This document shows positions 18,932 to 28,741 of a DNA stretch of 64,000 nt, piece by piece. Source of the stretch: Bradyrhizobium lablabi (GTDB taxonomy: Bacteria > Pseudomonadota > Alphaproteobacteria > Rhizobiales > Xanthobacteraceae); contig NZ_JAFCJK010000007.1 of the NCBI RefSeq assembly GCF_018131005.1, forward strand, positions 1 to 64,000, given 5' to 3'. Both the position numbers and the translations under genes were made by a program. The notes under the pieces were generated by a model. It was given only the letters and a program-made list of their open reading frames with translations, was not told where the DNA came from and made no database searches. Numbering within the stretch: the stretch's first letter is position 1; each line of letters begins with the position of its first letter.

Positions 18932-19779
18932 CCCTCAACCCTCTGCTGCCGCTGATATACGAGCCGCTGGTGCGGACCGCCTTGCTGGAAGATCTCGGCC
19001 GCGCCGGCGATATCACCGCTGACGCAATAGTGCCGGCCAACCAGCAGGCCCGCCTGCAGATGCGCGCGCGCCAAACCGGCGTCGTCGCCGGACTCGATAT
19101 TGCGCGTTGCGTCTTTCAGATGGTGTCACCGGATGTCAGCCTGCGCGCCGAGCGACCGGATGGCGGCGCCGTCGAGCCCGGAGACGTGATCGCGACGATC
19201 GATGGACCGGCGCGCAGCCTGCTGACCGGGGAACGCACGGCGCTGAATTTCCTCTGCCATCTGAGCGGCGTTGCAACAGCAACGGCAACGCTGGTCGAGG
19301 CGGTCAAGGGCGCTCGAGCGCAGATCGTCTGCACCCGCAAGACCACACCGGGATTACGCGCGCTCGAAAAATACGCGGTTCGCGCCGGCGGCGGCGGCAA
19401 TCACCGCTTCGGGCTCGACGATGCGGTGCTGATCAAGGACAACCATATCGCACTGGCCGGCGGCATCCGCACGGCCGTCGAGCGCGCCAAGGCGCACACG
19501 GGTCATCTGGTCAAGATCGAGGTCGAGGTCGATACGCTGGCGCAGCTCGAAGTGGCGCTGTCGCTCGACATCGATGCCGTGTTGCTCGACAACATGAGGG
19601 TCGAACAGCTCGCTCAAGCGGTCAGGATGGCTGACGGCAAGGTGATCACCGAGGCCTCGGGTCGTATCACGGCGGCTACCGCGCCGGCGATAGCGGCGAC
19701 CGGCGTCGACCTGATCTCGGTCGGCTGGGTGACCCACAGCTCGGCCGCACTCGATATCGGGCTGGACTACCTGTCGTGA
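18928..19779 (+). CDS. nadC: nicotinate-nucleotide pyrophosphorylase (carboxylating)
   Basis: Converts quinolinate and PRPP to nicotinate mononucleotide, 283 aa. Signature segments are CTRKTTPGLRALEKYAV, GGGNHRFGLDDAVLIKDNHI, KIEVEVDTLAQLEVAL and EASGRITAATAPAIAATGVD. Last gene of the nadABC operon; heme A synthase converges on it with a 3-bp gap. Confidence 0.96.
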   Translation: MTLNPLLPLIYEPLVRTALLEDLGRAGDITADAIVPANQQARLQMRARQTGVVAGLDIARCVFQMVSPDVSLRAERPDGGAVEPGDVIATIDGPARSLLTGERTALNFLCHLSGVATATATLVEAVKGARAQIVCTRKTTPGLRALEKYAVRAGGGGNHRFGLDDAVLIKDNHIALAGGIRTAVERAKAHTGHLVKIEVEVDTLAQLEVALSLDIDAVLLDNMRVEQLAQAVRMADGKVITEASGRITAATAPAIAATGVDLISVGWVTHSSAALDIGLDYLS

Positions 19780-19782
19780 AGG

Positions 19783-20868
19783 TCAACCGGGCTGGCCGAC
19801 GGGAATGAGCTTCGGCTGATCCAGCTCGGTCCGCCGCACAGCCAGCCGCTCGACCTGCAGGACCGCGAGCGTCAGCACGACGATCGCCACCGCCTGATGG
19901 GTCAGCGCAAGGTCGATCGGCACCTGATGCAGCAGTGTCAGGATGCCGAGCGTCGCCTGCGTCGTGATGGCGGCCACCAGCCACCAGGCGCCTGATACCA
20001 CCGCGGTCGGAGCCCGCGAGCGCACCGCATCGATCGCGTGCAGGATCGCCAGCACAAACAGCAGATAGGCGGTCATGCGATGCTCGAACTGCACGGTCAG
20101 CGTGTTGTCGAACAGGTTGCGCCACCACGGCGTCTCAAATAGCAGCCGATCGACCGAGGGGATCAACGCGCCGTCGATCTCGGGCCAGGTATTGTAGACC
20201 CTGCCCGCACGCAGGCCCGCGACCAGGGCACCGAAATAGAGCTGCACGAAGGTAAGCACCAGCAACAATAAGCCCGTGACCTTCAACCGTGACGGCAAAG
20301 CCGCCGATGGCCGTTCCGTCAGTCGCCGTAGCGTCCAGACGATCGCAGCGAAGATCAACAGCGCCAGCGCGAGATGCGTCGCCAGCCGATATTGCGACAC
20401 CTCGATACGCTGCGATAGCCCGGAGGCGACCATCCACCAGCCGACTGCGCCCTGCAGCGCCCCAAGAGCGAAAATCAGCCACAGCCGCCGCTTCAATTCA
20501 CCGCTCAGGACGCCACGCCACAGGAAATACAGAAAGGGCAACAGATAGGCGCCGCCGATCACGCGACCGAGCAACCGGTGGCTCCATTCCCACCAGAAGA
20601 TCGTCTTGAACTCGTCGAGCGTCATCCCCGCATTGAGCTCGCGATATTGCGGGATCGTCTTGTAGCCCTCGAAGGCCTGCGTCCATTGCGCCTCAGTCAA
20701 CGGCGGCAGCGCGCCCGTCACCGGCTTCCACTCGACGATCGACAGCCCGGACTCGGTCAGCCGCGTGGCCCCGCCGACGAGCACCATCAGCGCGATCAGG
20801 GCGGCGACTGAAAACAGCCACATCCTGACGGCGCGGAGTTGCGTTGGCTTTGCGGACATGCCGGCCAT
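19783..20868 (-). CDS. ctaA: heme A synthase (CtaA/COX15)
   Basis: Multi-helix inner-membrane enzyme oxidising the C8 methyl of heme O to give heme A for cytochrome aa3. It shows VLVGGATRLTESGLSIVEWK, the conserved FWWEWSHRLLGRVIG with a heme-ligand His, QGAVGWWMVASGL, FEHRMTAYLLF and LTHQAVAIVVL, giving the usual paired His. I set the start at 20868 (MAGMSAKPTQLRAVRMW, 361 aa) because residues encoded upstream do not resemble the family. About eight transmembrane helices. Confidence 0.93.
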   Translation of the reverse strand: MAGMSAKPTQLRAVRMWLFSVAALIALMVLVGGATRLTESGLSIVEWKPVTGALPPLTEAQWTQAFEGYKTIPQYRELNAGMTLDEFKTIFWWEWSHRLLGRVIGGAYLLPFLYFLWRGVLSGELKRRLWLIFALGALQGAVGWWMVASGLSQRIEVSQYRLATHLALALLIFAAIVWTLRRLTERPSAALPSRLKVTGLLLLVLTFVQLYFGALVAGLRAGRVYNTWPEIDGALIPSVDRLLFETPWWRNLFDNTLTVQFEHRMTAYLLFVLAILHAIDAVRSRAPTAVVSGAWWLVAAITTQATLGILTLLHQVPIDLALTHQAVAIVVLTLAVLQVERLAVRRTELDQPKLIPVGQPG

Positions 20869-20961
20869 TTCGCCCTGACTTGATTGGATTTTCCCGCCCC
20901 TTATAGTCCGCCCCGCCCGCGGCGCAAGCGCCGCAGAGATGACGAGTTGCACATATCAGCC

Positions 20962-21171
20962 ATGGCCATACGTACCCGCAAACTGCTCGGAACTATCGCC
21001 CTGCTCGTCCTGGTCGTGGTGTGGTCGCTGCTCGGCATGACGGTGGCGCAGACGCCCTGGCTCGCCAATTCGGGATTGCTTCAGGCGATCTTCTACGTCG
21101 TCGCCGGACTCGGCTGGGTGCTGCCGGCGATGCCGATCGTCGCGTGGATGTCGCGGCCCGACCGCGCCTAG
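20962..21171 (+). CDS. DUF2842 family small membrane protein
   Basis: 69 aa starting MAIRTRKLLGTIALLVLVVV, with two hydrophobic helices separated by a short loop and a final WMSRPDRA. The pattern fits DUF2842, a small alphaproteobacterial inner-membrane family of unknown role. It is divergent from ctaA, a position compatible with a respiratory or membrane role, but nothing more can be said. Confidence 0.8.
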   Translation: MAIRTRKLLGTIALLVLVVVWSLLGMTVAQTPWLANSGLLQAIFYVVAGLGWVLPAMPIVAWMSRPDRA

Positions 21172-21251
21172 GGCAGAATCCGAAACTGCCCGGTGGCTTT
21201 CCGGAAAGACGATCCTGCTCAAGTAAAAAGCTCGATGACGATCAATCCTCA

Positions 21252-22313
21252 TCATGGCGCTTGGCGCCGAAAACTTCGGGTCGGCTGCACCGACGCGAAC
21301 ATGACGCCTGACAGCAGCACCCGCATCATCCGCAGCGATCGCTCACGCCCGTCCCACGCAATGCGCGGGAGCACGTGAAGGTTGGTGTGGCCCTGCGCTT
21401 TGACGACGCCGGGAATTGTCGAGACCGCGCTCGCAAAGCCGATCTCCTCCGCCAACACCACGTGCCGGCGGTCGAACGACTCGCGATCTCCGAAAGGGAA
21501 GGCGAAATGCCTGATGTCACGGTCAAACGCCGCCTGCGCAACCGCCTTCCCCATCGCCATTTCGCGCCGCGCATCGTCTTCGCTGAGATTTGACAGCACC
21601 GGATAGTTCACTGTCGCGCTGCCGAACGTCACGTTCGCATCCGCGGCGAGCTTTGCCAGATCGTGCCAATCCATCGATGCGTTGCGCGACATCTGCGCGA
21701 GATCGACCGAGTAGCGGCTGCAAAGATCATTAATGGCAAATGACAGATCGGGCGGCGGCAGCGAGCGCATCCAGCCGAGGCAAAAATCGAACACTGCGCG
21801 CTTTTCCGAGCGATCTGCGATCGCAAAACGGCGCTCCCGGCCGCTGATCATCAGGCTGATCCGGCTTTCACGCCTGATGATGTCCTCCAGCGCAAGCCAC
21901 CACGTTTCGCCCACGCCGTCCGGAAACGCCGTCGGCAGATACACCGTGAATGGAACGGCATGCCCCGACAGCACCTGATAGGCGTGCGTGATGAAGTCCT
22001 TGTAGGCGCCATCAAATGTCAGGCAGGCAAAGCGCCTGCGCTCGGGCAGCGTGACCGCACGTCGGCAGGCCTCGTCGATTCCGATGACGTCGTATCGCCA
22101 CCGCTTCAGCGCGCGGATGATGCGATCAAGAAATTGCGGCGTGATCTCGTGGGACCGGAGCGGCTGGAACTGCGCGGAAGGGACCGGACGCACCCTCTCG
22201 AAGCGCAGGATGACACCGGCTCCGCCGGCCTGACGCTCCTTCAGCCTGAAGAGCCCGCTGAAATAAGCGAGTTCCATCCGCGCTCGCCGCAAAAACCTGC
22301 CGTTCGATGCCAA
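21252..22313 (-). CDS. polysaccharide deacetylase family protein
   Basis: 353-aa NodB-fold protein, probably acting on cell-surface polysaccharide. It shows RFACLTFDGAYKDFITHAYQ (motif 1), VPFTVYLPTAF, and later HFAFPFGDRESFDRRH. Motif 1 reads TFDGAY where the canonical sequence is TFDDGY, so the second metal/base aspartate is replaced. Divergent from the CelD-like gene (128-bp gap), with which it probably works in exopolysaccharide formation. Confidence 0.82.
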   Translation of the reverse strand: MASNGRFLRRARMELAYFSGLFRLKERQAGGAGVILRFERVRPVPSAQFQPLRSHEITPQFLDRIIRALKRWRYDVIGIDEACRRAVTLPERRRFACLTFDGAYKDFITHAYQVLSGHAVPFTVYLPTAFPDGVGETWWLALEDIIRRESRISLMISGRERRFAIADRSEKRAVFDFCLGWMRSLPPPDLSFAINDLCSRYSVDLAQMSRNASMDWHDLAKLAADANVTFGSATVNYPVLSNLSEDDARREMAMGKAVAQAAFDRDIRHFAFPFGDRESFDRRHVVLAEEIGFASAVSTIPGVVKAQGHTNLHVLPRIAWDGRERSLRMMRVLLSGVMFASVQPTRSFRRQAP

Positions 22314-22441
22314 GATCCCGTCCCACTACGGCGGATCACCCCACCCCGCCGCGGCATTGTTATTACTCTTTGTTGACGTTTCCCTGCGAAAGTCGCAGTG
22401 CCCCGAAAATTGTAAATCATCGCTCCAAGACGGATTCTGGA

Positions 22442-23635
22442 ATGACCGTGGCTGCTGCAATCAAACGCCAGACAGCGGATGCACGGGCGTGGTCGAAAGC
22501 AAGCCGCATCGCCGGCGTCGACATTTTTCATGATCTTGCCGCGGTCGAAACCATCTGGCGCGATTTCGAAACATCGAAGCAGTTTCATACCCCCTACCAG
22601 CGCTTCGATTTCCTTGCCGCCTGGCAGCGGCAGGTCGGCGAGCGCGAGGGTCTGGGCCCTTTCATCGTCGTTGGCCACGACAGCGAACGCCGGCCCCTGA
22701 TGCTGCTGCCGCTTGCCGTTGAGTCCAGCCTGGGTGCGCGGTGCGCGCGTTTTATGGGCGGCAAGCATTCGACTTTCAACATGCCGCTGTGCGACCGTGG
22801 TTTTGCCGCCAGTGCGAGCGACGCCGATATCGCGGTGCTGATCGCCTCGATTGCGGAACGCTCGCAGGTCGATGCGCTGGCGCTGCATCAACAGCCGCTC
22901 CGCTGGCAGGACCTGCCGAACCCGATGGCGCGACTGCCGCGCCAGCCATCCGTCAACGATTGCCCGCTGCTGTTGATGGAACCGGGCGCCGCGCCGGCGA
23001 CGCTGATCAGCAGTTCGTTCCGCCGCCGGTTGAAGGGCAAGGCGCGCAAGCTGCAGGAACTGCCCGGCTATCGCTACTACCTCGCGACCGAGAGCGCAGA
23101 CATCAGCCGCCTGCTCGACTGGTTCTTCCGCGTCAAGCCGCAGCGCATGGCGGAACTCAAGCTCCCGGACGTGTTCGCAGAGCCCGGCATCGAGCAGTTC
23201 ATACGTACCGCTTGCCTCACGCCGCGGACCGATGGCGACGGCCATATCATCGACCTCCACGCGCTGGAATGCGACGAGGAGGTGATCGCGATCTACGCCG
23301 GCGTCGCCGATGGTCATCGCTTCTCGATGATGTTCAATACCTATACGATGTCAGGCAACTCGAAATACAGCCCCGGCCTGATCCTGATGCGCGACATCAT
23401 CGATCGCCATGCGAGCCAGAACTACCGCGCTCTCGATCTCGGTATCGGCTCGGACGAGTATAAGCGCCTGTTCTGCAAAAACGACGACGCCATCTTCGAT
23501 AGCTTTGTCCCGCTCAGCCTTCGCGGGAGGCTGGCGGCGAGCGCGCTGTCGGGCCTCAATCGCGCCAAGCGGACCGTCAAGCACAACCCGGCTTTGCTCG
23601 AAATCGCGCAAAACCTGCGCAGCATGTTCCGCTAA
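22442..23635 (+). CDS. CelD/BcsL-type GNAT acyltransferase
   Basis: 397-aa GNAT-fold protein of the family named for CelD of rhizobial cellulose synthesis. The internal sequence SSFRRRLKGKARKLQELPGY starts the acyltransferase core, and HRFSMMFNTYTMSGNSKYSPG and ALDLGIGSDEYKRLFCKND are typical. The ATG at 22442 is chosen because upstream codons lie in the A/T-rich promoter segment. Likely modifies an exopolysaccharide or lipid precursor in the cytoplasm. Confidence 0.8.
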   Translation: MTVAAAIKRQTADARAWSKASRIAGVDIFHDLAAVETIWRDFETSKQFHTPYQRFDFLAAWQRQVGEREGLGPFIVVGHDSERRPLMLLPLAVESSLGARCARFMGGKHSTFNMPLCDRGFAASASDADIAVLIASIAERSQVDALALHQQPLRWQDLPNPMARLPRQPSVNDCPLLLMEPGAAPATLISSSFRRRLKGKARKLQELPGYRYYLATESADISRLLDWFFRVKPQRMAELKLPDVFAEPGIEQFIRTACLTPRTDGDGHIIDLHALECDEEVIAIYAGVADGHRFSMMFNTYTMSGNSKYSPGLILMRDIIDRHASQNYRALDLGIGSDEYKRLFCKNDDAIFDSFVPLSLRGRLAASALSGLNRAKRTVKHNPALLEIAQNLRSMFR

Positions 23636-23657
23636 ACCACGACCCAGAGCTGGGTTT

Positions 23658-24650
23658 TCAGTCGGCCTGTCCGCCCTGCCCTGAGCGACCGTTCGGCACA
23701 CCGAGCCGCATCATCGCGTCGAATACCAGCATGGCGGCTGGCGACAGCGTGCGTTTCCGAAGCCTGATCAGCCCATAACTCTCAAGCGTGAGCTTGTCCC
23801 GAATTCGCAGCATTTTGAAACGCTGCGGATCGACCAGATCGAAGACGAGCATCGGGACCGGCACGATCGCGTCGATCCCTGCCGCGATCCCGACGGAAGC
23901 GAGAAATGACTCGGTATTGATGATGCGCCGGGGCGGCGTCACGCCACGGCTGTAAAATAGCCGCTCGAGCGCCTGACGCATGAAGGATTCCCGCGGCTGG
24001 CAAATCCATTGCTGGTCGACCATGTCCTCCAGATCGACGTTCTCGCGACCGGCCAATGGATGCTCCATACGAACGAGCAGCGCCGCCTCCTCGGCACCGA
24101 TCTCGTGATAGTCGAATTGCCGTGGGTCGACGCCGGCCGGAATCCGGGCAACGACGAAGTCGAATTCGAGCGCCAACAGACGCTCGATCAGCGGCGGGCT
24201 GGTACTGACATCCAGCGAAATATTCACCCGGTGAAGCTTCTTCCCGAGATACTGAATGACATCGATCACGAGTTCGACGCAGGGTTTGGCCACGGTTCCG
24301 ACGGAGACCGTGCCGAGCTCGCCGGACTTGTAGCCCGCGAATTCGTCCGTGACCTGATCGAGGTCAGCCAGCACGCTCTTCCCGCCGCGGATCAGGATCG
24401 AGCCATAGGCAGTTGGCTCGACACCACGCGCTGTTCGTTCAAAAAGTGGAACCCGCGCCAGGGCTTCGATCTCGGCGAGCATCTTCGAAGCCGCCGATTG
24501 GGTGATGTTCAAGCGCTCGGCGGCGGTCTGCAGCTTGCGCTCGCTGTCGAGAGCGACCAACAGACGCAACTGGCGCAGTTTGAGATCCCTGATCACGGCT
24601 CGGCGCTGTCCTGCCCGACTGGTTCCGGCGTATATGCCGCGGTGCGGCAT
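23658..24650 (-). CDS. LysR-family transcriptional regulator
   Basis: 330 aa from the ATG at 24650. The N-terminal helix-turn-helix reads LKLRQLRLLVALDSERKLQTAAERLNITQSAAS (in segments), followed by a periplasmic-binding-type effector domain. Divergently arranged with the MFS gene (194-bp gap), the usual layout for a LysR protein controlling its neighbour. The exact start is uncertain because the frame stays open to 24779. Confidence 0.88.
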   Translation of the reverse strand: MPHRGIYAGTSRAGQRRAVIRDLKLRQLRLLVALDSERKLQTAAERLNITQSAASKMLAEIEALARVPLFERTARGVEPTAYGSILIRGGKSVLADLDQVTDEFAGYKSGELGTVSVGTVAKPCVELVIDVIQYLGKKLHRVNISLDVSTSPPLIERLLALEFDFVVARIPAGVDPRQFDYHEIGAEEAALLVRMEHPLAGRENVDLEDMVDQQWICQPRESFMRQALERLFYSRGVTPPRRIINTESFLASVGIAAGIDAIVPVPMLVFDLVDPQRFKMLRIRDKLTLESYGLIRLRKRTLSPAAMLVFDAMMRLGVPNGRSGQGGQAD

Positions 24651-24844
24651 GACCATTTCGCCGTGGCTGCATTCCGAAATGCCATTAGCCACCCGGTCAT
24701 GAATTACACAACAATGAACTCGCCAGTTGCAAGGACAGACAGCTCGGGATCCGGCTGCCGTACGCCCGGCGGGACGCACGATTGGTGGTGATGCGATCGG
24801 CCATAGCGGCCCCGATCGGGCGCCAGATCAAAAAGAACCAGGGG

Positions 24845-26182
24845 ATGAGACAAGTGATCGATACCGTAGAAAAGCGCGCCATCGCAAAGATCATGCGACG
24901 GCTCATTCCGTTTCTGATCCTCTGTTACTTCGTGGCATACCTCGACCGCGTCAATGTCGGCTTCGCCAAGCTGCACATGAACGCATCTCTTGGGTTGAGC
25001 GAGGCCGCATACGGACTGGGTGCGGGTCTCTTCTTCATCGGATATTTCTTCTTCGAGGTTCCGTCCAACATCCTGCTTGAACGATTTGGCGCACGACGCT
25101 GGATTGCCCGCATCATGATCAGCTGGGGCATCGTCTCGGCCGCGTTTGCGTTCATTCCATGGATGTCTGCGGCCAGCGGACTGTCGAACGAGTCGATTTT
25201 CTACTCTCTTCGCTTGCTGCTCGGCGCCTGCGAGGCCGGTTTCTTTCCCGGCATCATCTTCTACCTGACGCTCTGGTTCCCGGCTGCCTACCGCGCCCGT
25301 GTCATCAGCCTCTTCATGCTCGCGATTCCGATCTCGAGCATCATCGGCTCACCGATATCCGGGCTGCTGCTCAACCTCTCAGGGCTGGGATTGGAGGGCT
25401 GGCAATGGTTGTTCGTTTGCGAAGCGCTACCCTCGATCCTGGTCGGCTTCGCTGTCCTGATCTTCCTGACCGACTTCCCGCGTGATGCGACCTGGCTTGC
25501 AACGGACGAGATCAAGTGGATCCAGACCACCCTCGAATTCGAGCGGCAGCAAAAGGAGGCCGTAGAGCATATCTCGATGCTTCAGGCACTCACGGACTTG
25601 CGGATACTGGCCTGCGCCCTGGTCTATTTCTGCCTCAACGCGGCGTCCTACGGCATCGCCTTCTTCCTCCCGACCATCATCAAGGCCTTTGGCGTTACCG
25701 ATACCCAGACCGGGTTGATCGCGGCTCTCCCCTTCGTGTTCGGCGCCATCGGCATGGTACTGCTCGGTCGCCATTCCGACCGCACCGGCGAGAGGAAGAT
25801 GCATGTTGCCGCAGCGCTCACGCTCGCCGCCCTCGGGATCAGCATGGCGGGACTGGTGTCCAACCCGGTTCTGATCGTCGCCCTGCTTTGCCTGGCACAG
25901 ATCGGCGTCTCATCGGTGCCGCCGATGTTCTGGCCGATGCCGGCCAGCATCCTAACCGGGGCATCGGCGGCCGCGGGCATCGCCGCCATCAACTCGCTCG
26001 GCAATCTCTCGGGCTTCGCAGGCCCGTTCGCGATGGGATATCTGAAGGATCTCACGGGCGGATTTACCGCGGGGCTACTGTTGCTTGCGGCGATGGGGTT
26101 GCTCGGCGCGCTCGTCGCGATCAAGCTGCGGATCGATCCGATCCTCGAGCGACGCATGGCCGAGCCTGTGATGGTGCATTAA
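24845..26182 (+). CDS. MFS transporter, ACS (anion:cation symporter) family
   Basis: 445-aa permease with 12 predicted helices. FVAYLDRVNVGFAKLHM and EVPSNILLERFGARRWIAR are hallmarks of the phthalate/tartrate/4-hydroxyphenylacetate branch. Likely imports an organic acid. The divergent LysR gene is its probable regulator. The start is uncertain: the frame is open from 24782, and the ATG at 24845 begins the first family residues. Confidence 0.85.
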   Translation: MRQVIDTVEKRAIAKIMRRLIPFLILCYFVAYLDRVNVGFAKLHMNASLGLSEAAYGLGAGLFFIGYFFFEVPSNILLERFGARRWIARIMISWGIVSAAFAFIPWMSAASGLSNESIFYSLRLLLGACEAGFFPGIIFYLTLWFPAAYRARVISLFMLAIPISSIIGSPISGLLLNLSGLGLEGWQWLFVCEALPSILVGFAVLIFLTDFPRDATWLATDEIKWIQTTLEFERQQKEAVEHISMLQALTDLRILACALVYFCLNAASYGIAFFLPTIIKAFGVTDTQTGLIAALPFVFGAIGMVLLGRHSDRTGERKMHVAAALTLAALGISMAGLVSNPVLIVALLCLAQIGVSSVPPMFWPMPASILTGASAAAGIAAINSLGNLSGFAGPFAMGYLKDLTGGFTAGLLLLAAMGLLGALVAIKLRIDPILERRMAEPVMVH

Positions 26183-26191
26183 ACATCTGAC

Positions 26192-28498
26192 TCAGGCCGC
26201 AACCACCCGTGGGCCCGGCACGACCACATCCAACGACTCGTAGGACTCGCTCAGCATAGTCACGTCGGAAAAGCCGGCGGCCTTGAGCTGATCGACCATC
26301 ACCGCGCGCGCGTTCTGCGCCATCGCCGCGTCAGGCACGACAATCGCCTGCGCTTGCGCGGAGAGCAGTTCCGCCGGCAGGTCGACGGCCGAGCCGGCAT
26401 CGAGCACCACGTGGTCATAAACCCTGAGCAGCGCGTCGATCGCGAGCGTCAGCCGCGGTGATTGCAACTGCGCGCGGTCAAAGTCCGGGCGCCCGGCGCT
26501 GACCAGTTGGACACGCGACAGCCGGTCCTTGGTGATGATTTGCGCAAACGACGCTTCGCCCCGCATCAGCTCCGCAAGCCCGGGCGCGCCCGGATCGGCC
26601 GAAACCGCGGCCAGCATCGGCGAAAAGCCAACGAGATCGACCACCACAACCCTGGCCTGGCGCGCCATCGAACGCGCCAGGGTCAGCGCAGTCAGCGTGA
26701 CGCTTTCGCCCGGCGCGGTACCGAGGATAGTGAGCTTGTGCGCGGCGGCGCCTGCGTCGCAGAGGCGCTCGGCAAGCCGATCAATCTCGCCAGCCGCCGA
26801 GGCGACTTTCGACCGCGGTTCGCTGAACACAGGCGGGGGCGTGGGCGGGGGCTCGATGGCGAGCTCCCGCGGCGCTGCCACCTCCGGCTCATCCTCGGCG
26901 GCTTCCTCGACAACCGGTTCGGGCGCTGGCTTGCGGATGGCAGCCACCGCCGGCGCGAACGCACGCGCGACCGCGCGCGGTGCCGACATTCGCAGCAGCT
27001 CGGCGGTGATGACGAGGCCCGACGAAAGCAGGAGCGTCGCCAGCGTCGCGATAAGCACGATCGGCAGTTTCTTCGGATAGGCCGGCGTGTTGGAAACCGT
27101 GGCGCGCGAAATGATGCGGCCATCGGCCGGCGCGCCCTCGATGTTTTCGCGGGCGGTCGCCTCGCGGTATTTGGCGAGATAGGATTCAAGCAGGTCGCGC
27201 TGCGCCTTGGCCTCGCGCTCCAGCGCGCGGAGCTGCACGTCCTGACCGTTGCTCGAGGACGCCTGCTTCTTCAATTGATCGAGACTCGCGGAGAGCGCCT
27301 CGACCCGCCCGCCGGCAACGCGGGCGTCGTTGTCCAGCGAGCGCGACACCTTGCTCGCCTCTTCGCGTAGCTGCCGGTCGAGATCGGCGAGCTGTGCCTT
27401 CAATTCCTTGATGCGCGGATGGTTGTCGAGCAGCGTCGACGACTGCTCGGCGAGCTGCGCCCGCAGCGTCACGCGCTGCTCTGACAACCTGCGGATCAGC
27501 TCGGAATTGAGTACTTCCGACGCCTCGATAGGCCTGCCACCCTGCAGCATCTCGCGGATCAGCCGCGCCTTGGTTTCGGTATCCGCCTTCAATGCACGGG
27601 CGTTGTTGAGCTGCGTATTGAGCTCGCCCATCTGCTGGTTGGAGAGCGAGGTGTTGTTGGTGCCGATGAACAGGCTGGACTTCGAGCGAAAATCCTCGAC
27701 ATGGGCTTCGGCCTCCGCGACCTTCTTGCGGAGGTTCTCGATCTCACCGGAGAGCCATGCGCTGGCCGACTTGGCCTGCTCCTGCCGGGCGGATTGCTGC
27801 AGCACCAGATAGCCTTCGGCGATTGAATTGGCAACGCGCGCCGCAAGCTCCGGATCGCGCGACTGGAACTCGATGACGATGACGCGCGACTTGTCGACCG
27901 CATACGCCGTGAAGCGATCGTAATAGGCCTCGAGCACCCGCTCTTCCGGCGTCAATGTGAACGGATCGCGGCCAATGCCGATCAGCGCGAGCAGCGATTT
28001 CAGCGGCGAGAAACCCTGCAGCACCGGATCGAATTCCGGTAGCTCGGCGAGCTTGTTCTTCTTGATGATCTCTCGCGCGAGGTCGCGCGACAACAGGAGC
28101 TGCACCTGGCTCGTCACGGCCTCTGCATCGAGCGCGGAGCGTTCCGGATCGCGCTCACCGTTCGGCCGCAGGAAGACGTTGTCGCGGCCATCGACCAGGA
28201 TGCGCGCCTCGGACTTGTAGCGCGCGGTAACCAGGTTGACGCCGATGAGCGACAGCGTCAGCGCGAGCACGGTGGGGACGACGATCCAGCTCCGCTTGCG
28301 AGACAATGCGCGGCCTAGCGCGTGCAGGTCGAGATCGCCCGCCTCGGACACAGGAATGGGCCTGTCGGGAGCGGCATTGGCGGCAACGGGCTGCACAAGT
28401 TCGGCTCCTGCCGGAACAGGTCTGGCGACGGTTGGCGCAGACTTCGGCAAGGCCCGCTGCATCACGGCCTTGCCGGCGCGCCAAATCCCAAAACGCAT
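26192..28498 (-). CDS. exopolysaccharide chain-length/transport protein, Wzz-ExoP type with degenerate kinase domain
   Basis: 768 aa. The N-terminal Wzz domain has a first helix near residues 70-90, a long periplasmic coiled coil (about 200-440), and a second helix near 475-495 (LPIVLIATLATLLLSSGLVI). The cytoplasmic tail resembles a BY-kinase. The Walker A position reads LGTAPGESVTLTAL and lacks the catalytic Lys of GxGKT, the A' motif is VVVVDLVGF, Walker B is HVVLDAG, and there is no C-terminal tyrosine cluster. It is therefore expected to assist polymer length control without kinase activity. GGGGAG lies 6 bases before the ATG at 28498. Confidence 0.85.
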   Translation of the reverse strand: MRFGIWRAGKAVMQRALPKSAPTVARPVPAGAELVQPVAANAAPDRPIPVSEAGDLDLHALGRALSRKRSWIVVPTVLALTLSLIGVNLVTARYKSEARILVDGRDNVFLRPNGERDPERSALDAEAVTSQVQLLLSRDLAREIIKKNKLAELPEFDPVLQGFSPLKSLLALIGIGRDPFTLTPEERVLEAYYDRFTAYAVDKSRVIVIEFQSRDPELAARVANSIAEGYLVLQQSARQEQAKSASAWLSGEIENLRKKVAEAEAHVEDFRSKSSLFIGTNNTSLSNQQMGELNTQLNNARALKADTETKARLIREMLQGGRPIEASEVLNSELIRRLSEQRVTLRAQLAEQSSTLLDNHPRIKELKAQLADLDRQLREEASKVSRSLDNDARVAGGRVEALSASLDQLKKQASSSNGQDVQLRALEREAKAQRDLLESYLAKYREATARENIEGAPADGRIISRATVSNTPAYPKKLPIVLIATLATLLLSSGLVITAELLRMSAPRAVARAFAPAVAAIRKPAPEPVVEEAAEDEPEVAAPRELAIEPPPTPPPVFSEPRSKVASAAGEIDRLAERLCDAGAAAHKLTILGTAPGESVTLTALTLARSMARQARVVVVDLVGFSPMLAAVSADPGAPGLAELMRGEASFAQIITKDRLSRVQLVSAGRPDFDRAQLQSPRLTLAIDALLRVYDHVVLDAGSAVDLPAELLSAQAQAIVVPDAAMAQNARAVMVDQLKAAGFSDVTMLSESYESLDVVVPGPRVVAA

Positions 28499-28741
28499 CA
28501 CACACTCCCCGCGGACCCGCGACCCACCTCAAGCTGGCGCGATTACACTCCATTATGGTTGCCGCTGGGTTAATCGGCCGCGGGCGGGGCATTCCGCCAC
28601 GACCCGCCGTCATGTTTTGTTAACCATGCGCATCCTTAATCGACGCTGATACTTTTTCAGGATTCCCAAAATGCGTCGTGCGCGCGCCCCCATTGCAGGT
28701 CTGGACGCTGCACTCGCCGGCGAACGCTGGCTCTGATTTCC

